64,000 nt of DNA from Acanthosepion esculentum. Lineage: Eukaryota > Mollusca > Cephalopoda > Sepiida > Sepiidae. Of the stretch, positions 20,640 through 31,489 are shown piece by piece (positions within the stretch are counted from its first letter, which is position 1; each line of letters begins with the position of its first letter). The notes below the pieces were generated by a model. It did not search any database. It was not told the origin of the DNA and was given only the letters and a program-made list of their open reading frames with translations. Location of the stretch: positions 14,466,434 to 14,530,433 of the forward strand of contig OZ038482.1 in assembly GCA_964036315.1 (NCBI GenBank), read 5' to 3'. The translations under genes and the position numbers were made by a program.

Positions 20640-22560
20640 TAACCGCTCATGCACTTAACAGATTGTCTGTAGATGATATTTACATAAAGAAGCTGTTTTT
20701 TTTTAATCTTCGTCTCTGTTGTAATGAGCTGAAAAATATTGTATTGGTATTTATAGGTCATTTATTAGCACTGGCTGCTTGATCAACGAATGCCGAATGT
20801 TTCCACATAAGGAAACAGCTAATATTACCATTAGTTACGAGAAGAACAGATTCTACATTTTGATCCCAGCCCTATGGCCAGAAAGTGAGGAAAAGCAGAA
20901 ACTGAGTATCACTGTCTGCTCGATCAATTCATGCTGAATATTTCCTTATATGTAAACGGTTAATTACTATTAGTACTTGGACCAACGTATCTCAGATTAG
21001 TACCGTTGTTGCTACTACTTGTATCCCAATGATATTGCCCCCTTCTCCTAATATGTAAATCAGGCAATCCCACACATGACAATATATTAATACATCACTT
21101 GGAAATACAGGGAGTTTAGACCACTTGTAGATCTTGTGCTGCTTGTAGACATTTCGTCTTTGTGTTTTGTTTTGTTTATTTCCTTCTCTCCTCAACTCTC
21201 CTAAGATCTGTATGTGTTTCATTTTCTTGGAGATCTCCATCTTGTTCCTCCCATGTTGTACCCAACCAACTTTCATCGTTGTCTTCGTCAGACATTTCTA
21301 ATCATCCGGAACGATGCCTTTATTTGTGTAATTTTGCAGGAACATGTTTTTTTGTTGGCCTTCAGATTCATGACTCACTCTTCTTATTTGATCTGCGTGG
21401 CCTTGTTACGATTTATTGCTGTAATGGCCGTTTTCTAAACGTTTTGCATCATAAAATTGGTCCCTTCAAGATTCGCTTAATATACTTTTTGTTAACACAA
21501 TCTCTCAATCTTGGAATACGACATATTTAAATGAGTTCTAATTTGCCTTCCTTTTAAAGATGATGCGCTTTCAAGTCTACCTGCTTATGGTATGGTAAAA
21601 TGAGATCTCAGTATAATGACTTCTATTTTATCTCTGTGATGATATCAGCTTTACTGTCCCTGTCGTTCTTTCCCCTATACCGTTCGATTTAAGCTCGATA
21701 TGAGCGTGCTTATTTAAGGTGTGCATTATATGTTTTAGCTATGCGTCAAGATTCTCACCCCGAAATTCTAGATCAATATCACATACCAGGGTTTTGGTAC
21801 CCCGTTTCTAGATAATATAACTCTAGAATTTCTTTTCACAAAGGAATTTGTGGGTGAATAGGTTGTTTTTCTTATACACGTCAGCCGTCACGAAATAATG
21901 TGGGTGATTCACTCACATAATATCAGCAGAAATTAGCTTAGCGCTCACCGAGATAAAAGAATACTTGAAAGAAAATAAAACGTACAAAAATAACAGGAAA
22001 AGCATCGTAAATCACATGTTACTTACATACAATTTATTTATTTATTTTGTTTTTGCGTATTGGTATGTGTATTTTTTAGGTTACAATTGTTTTATGGTAC
22101 ATGTGATAAAAAGAAAGAATTTTCTCCGTAGTATTACACGCCATATCACAAAGAGAATTTGGATACGTGTTGCCTGTACCAAGGTTCTTAGTGAAGAGAT
22201 TGAACTTAACGTCTTTTGGCGGGATGTCCGTATTTCTGACAGAAACAGTTTTTATTGCATGCATGTTGGGAGTATTTTTATTACTTTAATTTTTATTTAA
22301 TTCATTTTATACAACGTTTTTATGTTAATGTTTTATTTAATTTATAATTTTCATTATTATTTTATATTTTATTTTCATTTATTTATAATAATAATAATAA
22401 TAAATATATCACTACAAATTCCTGTGAGTAGATTAGAACCTCGTTTCACACATTTATTGTCCATTCTTCGCATTGTTGTCGCTCCAAATCTCTTCTTCAT
22501 TTCGTAGAAATTTTGAGAGGAAGAATTTATTCATTTTCATCTGAACTAGTCTGCTTAGCT
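20640..22560. other. Unannotated interval
   Basis: About 1.9 kb. Frames at 20992-21276 (-), 21162-21530 (+) and 21965-22300 (+) show no recognisable domain and low-complexity composition. A frameshifted host exon cannot be excluded but nothing supports one. Confidence 0.4.
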
Positions 22561-22564
22561 CAGT

Positions 22565-22745
22565 TCTGAAAACGTTTCGGCCGCTGTACCGTCCTTCTTC
22601 ATTTATGTGTTTTTTTTTCGGAATTTTAAACCGAGTCTTTTATTCATTACACAAGTGTAGATTGTTCTCAAACTGTTTTCCATTCCTATATCAGTTTAGG
22701 ATCTATTCGCCTTTGTATTACTTGCCTATTTCTCCCACTTAAGAC
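22565..22745 (-). mobile_element. Diverged SINE body fragment
   Basis: AACGTTTCGGCCGCTGTACC, GTCCTTCTTCA, CCGAGTCTTTTATTC and GTAGATTGTTCT align in order with the inverted body of the CACGTGGAACTAGAAC SINE, but at low identity. An old copy. Confidence 0.55.
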
Positions 22746-22946
22746 TTCTATATGGCACTGGCTGGCACAAGGATAGGATTCATGAGTGTCAGCTAAGCAG
22801 ATATGTTTTAATCAATACAATAGGCCAGAAATCAATCCGCTAGGCCAGTGACGGCGAACCACGGACCCGAGGTTAATGAGCTGACCCCAAAAAACCTTTT
22901 TAGTGACTGACGAAAAGTTTGTAGAGGGACTGTGTGTGGATTTACG

Positions 22947-23377
22947 TGTTGTTGAATTATGAACACTTGCTGTTAATTCCTGCTAGAATGTCCAACTACA
23001 AGAAAATGGCCTGACTCAGGTTGTCCAACAGAAGATGAAAAGAAAACAAACAAGACCGATATATATATGTCAACAAATATATGTATTAAACAATAAATTT
23101 ACAAGTGACAAAGACATTAACATTTGTGTTTGTAAGTGAACGTAAAGAGTTTGTATTTTGGTGAATGTTCGTACGTACGTGTATATGTGTTTCATGGCTT
23201 TTTCCTACAAGTGGGCAAAACGCGGATCTCTGCGAGAGATCACATTTTTAAATGTGTCCGCTGAAATGCAAAGTAGAAAAGAGAGAGAGAGAGGCAAGAA
23301 GTTTTCCAGTATTTATAGTGTAAGGAGAACGACACATAGTGAAAATTAGGGAATTAACGAGGAGCTAACTCCGACTA
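22947..23377 (-). mobile_element. LTR-like repeat inside hAT element
   Basis: Reads TGTTGTTGAATTATGAACAC to GGAGCTAACTCCGACTA. It is collinear with the reverse complement of 6764-7172 over its full length, including the end missing from the 19640 copy. No protein. Confidence 0.65.
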
Positions 23378-23409
23378 GGTATTGAAATGACGTCATCGGA
23401 AGCCAATCT

Positions 23410-24115
23410 CTGATGGTAGTTATTTAAAAGAGGCCTTTTTGGAATGCTCAGACTTTTTGTTTGAAGACTTTCAAAATAAAGATGAGATGCTCAAAAGTTT
23501 TAATGAGTTGCCAGTCGCTAAAAATACGGTCAAGGTGAGAATAACTGCTATGAAAAAATATATAACTGATAGATTTATACTAGATTTGAAAAAACGTGTG
23601 TATTTCTTCAATTTCTTTGGATGAAAATACACACATTCCCATCCTTGCTTCTTTAGCAGATGTTGCAAGATTTCCTTCCGGAAACATCATGAAGAAAAAA
23701 TTTATCAAGCTTTATCAAAAGTTTCAGAGAAAATTGGAGAACAAGATATTCTGGATAAATTGAAGAAAGAGTTTATTGAAATTGGCATTAAGCTTGGAAA
23801 TATTGCATCTGTGACAAGGATGATTGGAAAAATGATGGATTTGTGAAATTATGGAAGCAAGACGCAAACCGCAATTTAGTTGAATTTCATTGCATTTTGC
23901 ACCAAAAATCTGTGCGAAAACTAGTTTGAAATTACTAGAAAATCCTTAAGCTGTCCCCTGTAACAAAAGTTGAAAATTTTATAGCCGCTCATGCACTTAA
24001 CAGACGTTAATTCACTAAGCTATTGAATGAAGTTAACAGTAATTTTTCTGCGTTACTCATGTAGACCAATGTCAGATGGTTAAGCCGTGGCCAATTGTTA
24101 AAAACTATGACTATG
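23410..24115 (+). pseudogene. hAT-like (ZBED/GTF2IRD2-type) transposase remnant, copy 2
   Basis: Encodes FLFEDFQNKDEMLKSFNELP and VAKNTVKVRITAMKKY, then a frameshifted FHCILHQ region and VRWLSRGQLL, a motif of the hAT catalytic C-terminal half. In-frame stops (TAG before TNVRWLSRG). It extends about 550 bp further than copy 1 but has no complete reading frame. Confidence 0.65.
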
Positions 24116-24137
24116 CAGAACTGGCTGATATTAAATA

Positions 24138-24266
24138 CTTGACTTAAATGCTTGACTTAAAAACTTGACTTAAAAACTTGACTTAAATAATTGACTTAAA
24201 ACTTGACTTAAATACTTGACATAAAGACTTGCCTAAATACTTGACTTAAATACTTGACTTAAATGC
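24138..24266. repeat. 13-bp minisatellite
   Basis: About ten copies of CTTGACTTAAATA with single-base changes, immediately after the hAT remnant. Confidence 0.92.
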
Positions 24267-24585
24267 CTTAATTTCTTTTCAGATTTCACACTTTATTACA
24301 ATAACTTGACTAAAATTTTGCAAGGTAGAAGTGTCATGCCGTCGATGTTTTGGCATATTAAAGCTTTGGGGAAAAAATTAGGATCATTTTCAAGAGACCT
24401 GGAAGAAAAGAAGCAAAAATATTTCCATTATTAAAGAAACACTTTTTAACTTTCAATTGTAAAGAATGCCCTACTTTTAAAGATTTTCTCATTTCCGAGA
24501 ACAAGGTACCATCTAAAAATTCATCCAATTCCCATATACTATCTAATTTTATGATATTAATCTATCCATGCATTATGAAATGGAC
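24267..24585. other. Unannotated interval
   Basis: Between the minisatellite and the next foldback. Frames resemble possible continuation of the hAT gene but nothing is firm. Confidence 0.35.
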
Positions 24586-25372
24586 AAAGTCCGACAATTA
24601 TTTTAAAACATTTTTATGTTTATACATTCTTTTTATACATACAAATATTTAAGTAAATGCTCTGTTTATAATAAACAGTATTAACGACATTTACCGGTCT
24701 GAATGTCCGAGAAATTGTCATAGAAAATATGCGTCCTCCGACAGGAATCGAACCTATACGGAAACGTCATATCCTATACGGAAACGTCATATAGCCTGAC
24801 GTGCCTTTAACCGATTGGGCCACAGAGGAGCGTTTGGTTAGCAAGGTCGAATTTACTGCCTTTAAACTTCAGTCTTCCATGATTTTCTCACGTACATTCA
24901 TATCTTCTCGATGCGTATCCAAATCTAAACAAATGACGTCACACATGAAATGGCCAAAGTCTGACAATTATTATTAATATTTGTATCTATAAAAAAGAAT
25001 GTATAAACATAAAAATGTCTTAAAATAATTGTCGGACTTTGTCCATTTCATAACGTGTAGCGTCATTTGTTTACATTTGGATACGCATCGAGCAGATATG
25101 AATCATGGGAAATTATAGTTTAAAAACAGTAAAATCGACTTTGCTAACCGAACGCTCCTCTGGCGAAATCGGTAAAAGCACGTCAGGCTATATGACGATT
25201 CCGTATAGGATACAGGTTCGATACATTCAGGCCAGTAAATGTTGTAAATACTGTTTATTAAAAACAGAGCATTTACATAAATACTTGTATCTATAAAAAG
25301 AGCATTTACTTAAATATTTGTATCTATAAAAAGAATGTATAAGCATAAAAATGTCTTAAAATAATCTTTCCA
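24586..25372. mobile_element. tRNA-like foldback element, copy D
   Basis: It starts GGACAAAGTCCGACAATTAT. The minus-strand tRNA-like core at about 24730-24840 has TGTGGCCCAATCGGTTAAAGG (A-box like), an anticodon-like stem CGTCA/TGACG around GGCTATA, and GGTTCGATTCCTGTCGG (B box). Part of it is duplicated (TATACGGAAACGTCATAT twice). An opposite-oriented unit follows to about 25372 with a shortened tRNA-like core at 25150-25225. The arms fold back on each other. Confidence 0.75.
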
Positions 25373-25735
25373 TGTTTGATAGACTTGATCTAAATAATTA
25401 TAACTCGGCCATGTGCCTCTTGGACAATCCTGTGGTTTAAATTTGGAACCGTAAAGCTAATGTCAGAACACATTGGTGGGATGTTTGATTTTCTTTTTTT
25501 TTTAAGCAAAAATATACGCACAAGTCTGAATGAAAATGGATTTAATGTGTTGAAAATGACAACATTCGTTGCTATATAGGAGATGAGATATTACGTCAAT
25601 CATTTATGTGCCATACGTGATACACGCTTAGGTGATCTTTCGATACATGTCTGACGAAGCAGATATTTTTCCCGCAGTAGGTTGCCATTTCTTTTTGCGA
25701 TAGACCAGTTGCCATCGAAGACTATAGAACCAGGT
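25373..25735. other. Unannotated interval
   Basis: No gene recognised. Confidence 0.4.
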
Positions 25736-25885
25736 CTATCCTGCTATTTACCCATAGCTGGAGGGGAGAAGAAGATTCATACCTTTCCTGAGGATATTGG
25801 AATGGATTCGACTGGAACTCGAACTCAGCTCCCCGATTCCTCAATCCAGGCTGCTATCCATTACTCCACCGTGCCTCCCTACGTA
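25736..25885 (-). mobile_element. tRNA-derived SINE head (third family)
   Basis: On the minus strand, GGTGGAGTAATGGATAGCAG (A-box like) is followed about 25 nt later by GAGTTCGAGTTCC (B-box like), within GAGGCACGGTGG...CAGTCGAATCC. The plus strand also has CTATTTACCCATAGCTGG, shared with the inverted arms at 61738 and 63130. Probably a SINE head; ends undefined. Confidence 0.55.
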
Positions 25886-26133
25886 GCAATCGACAAATAT
25901 TTTACTTTTTTCGAACGATATTTTCAGACCCCTTAATATTTCTCTCAGCTTCTGAGCTTCTTTCACTATGTCTATGCTCTTGGTTTACTCTCTCACATCG
26001 CGTCGTATGTTACGCAAATCGTTGAATTGATTTTCAAGTCTTCGAAGAATCTCTTGAAGGTTACGTTTGCTGGTAATACATCGTAGTAGATCTTCTCGTT
26101 CTTTTAGAATGATTCCACTGTATATATTAAATG

Positions 26134-26945
26134 TCAAAAGCAAGCGTGCCCTAAAAAGCAAGCGTGATCTAAAAAGCAAGCGTGCCCTAAAAAGCAAGCG
26201 TACCCTAAAAAGTAAGTGTGCCATAAAAAGCAAGCGTAAACTAAAAAGCAAGTGTGCCCTAAAAAGCAAGCGTACCCTAAAAAGCAAGCGTGCCCTAAAA
26301 GAAAGCGTACCCTAAAAAGTAAGTGTGCCCTAAAAAGCAAGTGTACCCTAAAAAGCAAGTGTGCTCTAAAAAGCAAGCGTACCCTAAAAAGCAAGAGTAC
26401 CCAAAAAAGCAAGTGTGCCCTAAGAAGCAAGCGTACCCTAAAAATCAAGTGTGCCCTAAAAAGCAAGCGTACCCTAAAAAGCAAGTGTGCCCTAAAAAGC
26501 AAGCGTACCCTAAAAAGCAAGTATGCCCTAAAAAGCAAGCGTACCCTAAAAAGCAAGAGTACCCCAAAAAGCAAGTGTGCCCTAAGAAGCAAGCGTACCA
26601 TAAAAATCAAGTGTGCCCTAAAAAGCAAGCGTAAACTAAAAAGCAAGCGTAAACTAAAAAGCAAGTGTGCCCTAAAAAGCAAGCGTACCCTAAAAAGTAA
26701 GTGTGCCATAAAAAGCAAGCGTACCCTAAAAAGCAATGTGCCCTAAAAAGCAAGTGTACCCTAAAAAGTAAGTGTGCCCTAAAAAGCAAGCGCACCCTAA
26801 AAAGCAAACGTGCCCTAAAAAGCAAGCGTTACCCTAAATAGCAAACGTGCCCTAAAAAGCAAGCGCACCCTAAAAAGCATGTCTGCCCTAAAAAGCAAGC
26901 GCACCCTAAATAGCAAACGTGCCCTAAAAAGCTAGTATTTCCTAA
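26134..26945. repeat. 17-bp minisatellite, about 48 copies
   Basis: Unit CCCTAAAAAGCAAGTGT with variants (AAGCGTA, AAGTAAGTGTG, CCATAAAAAG). Because 17 is not a multiple of 3, every frame cycles through the same codons every 51 bp. This gives long open frames on both strands (Lys/Ser/Cys-rich forward, Leu/Phe/Arg-rich reverse). These are artefacts. Two unit types (GTGCCC and GTACCC) alternate over much of the array, implying a 34-bp higher-order repeat. Confidence 0.95.
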
Positions 26946-27900
26946 AAATTTAGATTGGTTAATAGAACTACTGGTAAAAACCAGTTTTTCTCTTTAATCT
27001 ACATACGAACAAGTTCTGGAAATATAAATAGCAACTTTTATTCAATACGCTTCTTGATGGTGTATTTTTCTTCATCTATGTGATATGCTTCTTCAGGATG
27101 TTTGTGATCATAGATCCCCACGAATTTATATACTTTGTAGCACTCAATGAATTTTGTCCTTTCGTTCCCCGTCCGAAACCCTGTTCCGCCATCCAGTCAC
27201 TCAAGCTCGCCATGAAGGTAAATCGTTGTTTTCTTTTGTCTCTCTTTTTATCTTCTTCAATTACTTTAAAGTACTTCCTTGAAAAAATATTTTGAATTAA
27301 TGCAGTTACTGATATAGCAGAAGTAGTCTGTATTTATTCCCTCGAAGTTAACCGAGGACATGAAGGGGTAAAACAGGTAACATAAAGACCGACTTCAGAT
27401 CACATTTATTTGGGAGTTTTTGAAATTCAATTTGTCAGTATACTGCCAGGGATATAAAAGGGGATACATGTATAAAGTAATTGCTAAGTTTGATGAAAAT
27501 TGTTTGAAAGATCAACGGAAAATAAGAAACAAGTAAAAATAGCCATGTTTCGCTATTTACGCGGGTTTTCACTATATGCGTGGACTTAATTATCAAGTTA
27601 AATGATTGTTAAACAATCAACTTATTGTTGGCTACAAATGAGTGAAGTGTGTATTAGATTGCTTGAAAAGTGAGGGAGTTCTTATTTTAAAATTTGTGTT
27701 GAAATCGATTTTTCATTTTTCGCGGTGTTTCGCTAAACGCAGTAGCGTAGAAATAAAAATGAGGTATCGTTCAGCTTGTCATGATGTAAGTAACCTACAT
27801 ACTGAGTTTGACAGAAATCGGAGGAAAAAATTTGAATTTATCGATTTTTGATCGGCTTTATCGATGATTGATTTAAAAAAAAATTATATATGTTTTACAC
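26946..27900. other. Unannotated interval
   Basis: No gene recognised. Frames at 27080-27295 and 27642-27851 have no identifiable domain. Confidence 0.4.
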
Positions 27901-27934
27901 TAGGTACCTATCTCTTACATTGTGCAATGCATGT

Positions 27935-28011
27935 GCCAAGTTTCGTCAAAATCGGTTGGATGAATCTCGAGTGAAAAGGTATCACACAGACAGACACACA
28001 CAGAGACATCC
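27935..28011 (+). mobile_element. RTE-like LINE 3' tail
   Basis: The phrase GTGCCAAGTTTCGTCAAAAT, then CGGTTGGATGAATCTCGAGTG and an (AC)-rich end, is typical of RTE-type LINE 3' untranslated regions. No coding part is present upstream. Confidence 0.45.
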
Positions 28012-28013
28012 TG

Positions 28014-28074
<61 letters not shown>
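28012..28074. repeat. (TA)n microsatellite
   Basis: About 30 units directly before the Penelope reading frame. Confidence 0.97.
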
Positions 28075-28076
<2 letters not shown>

Positions 28077-28077
28077 A

Positions 28078-28646
28078 ATGAATAAAAAAAATAATATACT
28101 ACGTTACTTAAAAATAATAAAAAAGCATAACAGGAAAATTATCAACAAACCACACGGACAAATTAGACCCACGTGCAACTGCAGAATAAAGAACGAATGT
28201 CCCTTAAACGGTAATTGTTTACAAAACAACGTAATATACCAAACCACGAGAAAATCATCAGATAATGAAGAAAAAGTATACATAGGAGAAACTGAAGGAC
28301 CCTGGAAATAAAGAAATTATGTACACAAAACATCTTTCACAAATAATAAATATGCGAACAGCACAATGTTTTCTAAGTATATCTGGGAAATTAAAAACAA
28401 AACGTACACCACACCAAAAATATCTTGGAAAATAAGGAAAAGATCATCAGCCTACAACAACCAATCAAAAACTTGAAAATTTTGCTTGGCGGAAAAAATA
28501 GCTATCATTACCTTTCCAGACCAAAATAAATTATTAAATAAAAGATCCGAGCTCATCTCAAAATGCAGACGTGAAAACAAATTTTTACTACGTTATTTAA
28601 AAATCGAAAACGAAAAAAAAAATGTAAATAAACAAAAAATTAATTA
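28078..28646 (+). pseudogene. Penelope-like element, GIY-YIG endonuclease end
   Basis: One frame runs the whole interval, broken only by TAA at 28309-28311 and TGA at 28474-28476. It encodes a Cys cluster (CNCRIKNECPLNGNC), NVIYQTT and KVYIGETEGPWK (the YIG part of GIY-YIG). RNYVHKTSF and KYIWEIKNKTY follow, then FCLAEKIAII and LLNKRSELISKCRR. This matches the C-terminal GIY-YIG domain of endonuclease-bearing Penelope-like retroelements. The reverse transcriptase half is absent; a TA tract sits at the truncation. Only two stops suggest moderate age. Confidence 0.85.
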
Positions 28647-29396
28647 ATCCAAGCAAATTACCAAATCACACCTGTTAGAATAGACGAAATAGAATAAAAA
28701 ATAAGAAACAAAATCAATAAATAAAGTAAATAATAAACAAATTAGCAAACTATTATGTCCAAAATATTAGTTAGACTATAAAAATCAAACCATAAATCGG
28801 ACGAAAAAATAGCTATAACTGTTATATAAGGATAAAAAATGAATAAAAAGTAAAAATAAAAAATAATATACTACGTTACTTAAAAATCGAAAACCAAAAA
28901 GAGAAAATATACAGTATAACAAATAAATAATAAATTGATCGAAATACATCCAAATATATAAATAAACTAACAATCGATACAGATAAACTAGCTGTTAGAA
29001 AAAATGAATAAAGATAATCAATCCAAATAAACGAATTAAAAACTGTTCCCGCCAAAATAATAGTTAGAACAAACTACAACAATCAACCCCAAAATTGAAC
29101 AAATAGCTTTAATTATCTTCCCAAACAAAAACAAAACTATTAAATAAGCTATATAAACAAATTTTTACTACATTAATAAAAACACCGATCAAAATAAAAA
29201 TAAAATAAATAAATAAATATATAAGATAAGAAATAAAAACAAAATAAAAGTAAATAAAAACAAGCAAAATAATTTAACCCAAATAAATAAATAAACAAAT
29301 AAACGACTTCCGGTAAAAGTAACCGCCCAAATAGGCTACCCACAATACACCACTGACCCGTATATATAAATAGCCGAGAAAAATAACAGCACTCGT
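28647..29396 (+). mobile_element. Penelope-like element 3' non-coding region
   Basis: A-rich sequence with loose internal duplications (CTACGTTACTTAAAAATCGA at about 28870, echoed near 28588 and 29167) linking the gene to the hammerhead module. A reverse-complement relative lies at 32797-33540. Confidence 0.6.
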
Positions 29397-29538
29397 GGCC
29401 TGACGATTGCATCCAGCATGAAACAGCCTATCGCCTCTAAGTGTTGACTTGTATGTTCATTTTTATATTTACACACGCTCTATATCTGATATTGAGCACT
29501 TTATCCCATAAATATAGCACATCTTAAGACTATATTTC

Positions 29539-29541
<3 letters not shown>
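29397..29541 (+). ncRNA. Hammerhead ribozyme copy and Penelope tail
   Basis: Core at 29397-29437: GGC/GCC stem I, CUGACGA, UUGC...AGCAU stem II, GAAA, then CAGCCUAUC, where the cleavage triplet has become AUC and stem III has a C-A mismatch. AUC still satisfies the UH rule, but stem III is weakened. The tail TACACACGCTCTATATCTGA to ATATTTCTTCA follows. It lies downstream of the Penelope gene in the same orientation. Confidence 0.65.

Positions 29542-29601
<60 letters not shown>
29542..29601. repeat. (TA)n microsatellite
   Basis: Directly follows the Penelope tail. Confidence 0.97.
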
Positions 29602-29603
<2 letters not shown>

Positions 29604-30429
29604 CTCATGTAGATCAGTCTTTCCTAACGTTTCCCGGAATTCTTAGTGCCATGATTTGTCCAATGCCTCTCCGTATGAACTATAAATATAGCTGTTTCTC
29701 TATGTCGAATGCATTCTTTGCTAGCGTTATGGTCATGAAAATTGAATTTATTATTCCAGTGTTTTGCACAAAGACACACTGTTCTTGACATATTTCCGAT
29801 CTAATTCTGCTTCACACTCTAGTCATTAGAATCTTAATTGTTAGTTTAGTTATGTGCGTCGTCAATATGGTTTTCCGATTGAGTTTTGCAATCATTCACC
29901 TTTAGTTTCTTTGACAGCGCGATGCAGATTGATGTTCTTCCAATTTTTTTACTGCTGTCCTATATTTCATTTCTCACTTTGGTAAGCTTATCAAATCGTC
30001 TAAAACCGTCAGCATCACTTATTATAGTTCATCTATTTATAACCAAACCAATGAAAAAAAGGTCTGAAGAATACTCAATTGGTAATCTAATCACCTGAAG
30101 AGGTCTGGAGTTTAAAACAGCCGAAACGTCGTGAATGGATTAACATTACTTCGGACCAGAATGTTGAATTTAAACCTAATTAAGTTTGATCTTCTATGTG
30201 CTACATCCTTTCCGGGTATAAATGATCATGGCTCTTCACAGCTTCCTAACCTTTGTGACCATTAACAGTTTTTACTGCCTTTGCGATAATGATGATAAAG
30301 ATTTCGTTATTTATTACCAAATCAAGAATCTGGGCTGATTTGTAAGAATTTATTCTTTCTTATCTGTCTATATTTTTGAGATGAAGTATCGTAATTATTT
30401 ACACTATTGAAGTAATCCAGTATCTAGAC
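29602..30429. other. Unannotated interval with diverged SINE pieces
   Basis: At about 30085-30170 the phrase CACCTGAAGAGGTCTGGAG plus CAGCCGAAACGTCGTG resembles the SINE 3' region. At 30361-30416 an inverted SINE end (TCTGTCTATATTTTTGAGAT) is present. Otherwise nothing recognised. Confidence 0.45.
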
Positions 30430-30690
30430 CCAAAGCTCTTTTTTTCTTTCTCCTTTTCTCTTTATCTTTTTGTCTTTATCCTTTTTTCTTTCTCCTTTTT
30501 GCTTTCTCTCTCCTTTCTCTTTCTCCTTTTTTCTTTCTCCTTTTCTCTTTCTCCTTTTTCTTTATCCTTTTTTCCTTCTCCTTTTTCTTTCTCCTTTTTT
30601 CTTTTTCTATTTTTCTTTAACCTTTTTCTCTTTATCCTTTTTTCTCGATCCTTTTTTATTTCTCCTTTTTCCTTTTTCCTTTTTAGTGCA
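30430..30690. repeat. Polypyrimidine (CTTTTT)-like tract
   Basis: Irregular T-rich CT repeats such as TTTCTCCTTTT. Phe/Leu/Ser-rich frames are artefacts. Confidence 0.9.
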
Positions 30691-31486
30691 CATATTTACG
30701 TGTTTCGTTTCTTAATTCTGAAAAGCAAGGTGCGATAACAGGTCAGCTTTTTTTTCTTTTTCTCTTGCTTTCCTATTCACCACTTTACAGAGAGTAATAG
30801 TTTTTTGAATTCTACACTTTTTCAAACATTCGATCTTAACACTTGTTCCCCCCCACCTTTTAAATGCCAATTTCTTGTTTGATCCCAAAACAATTCTCAC
30901 GCTCCAGAAATAGTTTGAAATGTTCCAAATTGAATCCGATTGGTTTGAAAAGTCATTTTTCACAATCTTTCATGGCTATGGACATCTTTGATTAGATTTC
31001 GAAAAAGCAGGCAAGGTTCGATTAATGGTTTGCCTTTCTGTTGATCTAATTCATCCAGTTCTTATAAATGCATAAAATAACTGGCAAATGCCAGGTGCCA
31101 TCGGTGGAAACCTGCTTGAAATGCAGTTCTAAGAAAGATGAAGTAGAGAGAAAATGAGAATTATACTGAAGTTCAAAAGGCTAAATAATCTTGCGAGTAG
31201 CATAACGACACTATGACTTACTGTGGTCCGTTTGTTTCCACTCGAGATAAAACATCCGATTATCTGTAAACGGAATATTATGCACGGATTTACACAATTT
31301 CTTTTTTCTGTGAGATTTCCCTTCGACAATTTTGCTCGAAAGCAAGTGCCATTATCTTTTAGCTTTTATTTCAGGATTGGCAAGAGAACCCTAAAAAGCA
31401 AGTTTGGTAAATAAACTATATATTATTTGCATGTTAACCTGCACACAGATTGTACTAATCTGTAATAAGTTCTGAATATATGCATA
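30691..31486. other. Unannotated interval
   Basis: No gene recognised. A lone ACCCTAAAAAGCAAGTTTG near 31388 resembles one unit of the 26134 minisatellite. Confidence 0.4.
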
Positions 31487-31489
31487 TAT

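Larger units (their letters stand above)
22846..24120 (+). mobile_element. hAT-like element, copy 2, interrupted by LTR-like repeat
   Basis: It starts CAGTGACGGCGAACCACGG, a hAT-type terminus. Transposase-derived frames lie at 23410-23625, with FHCIL-HQKSV near 23886 and NVRWLSRGQLLKTM near 24075. The LTR-like repeat 22947-23377 sits inside. A right terminus and an 8-bp duplication were not identified. Confidence 0.6.

Noticed and set aside
26134..26746. Long frames of 164-200 codons on both strands
   Set aside because: Produced by a 17-bp tandem repeat that lacks stops in several phases; composition is purely periodic.
26134..26945. CCCTAAA-like units as telomeric repeats
   Set aside because: The unit is 17 bp with AAGCAAG; it is not a TTAGGG or TTTAGGG array.
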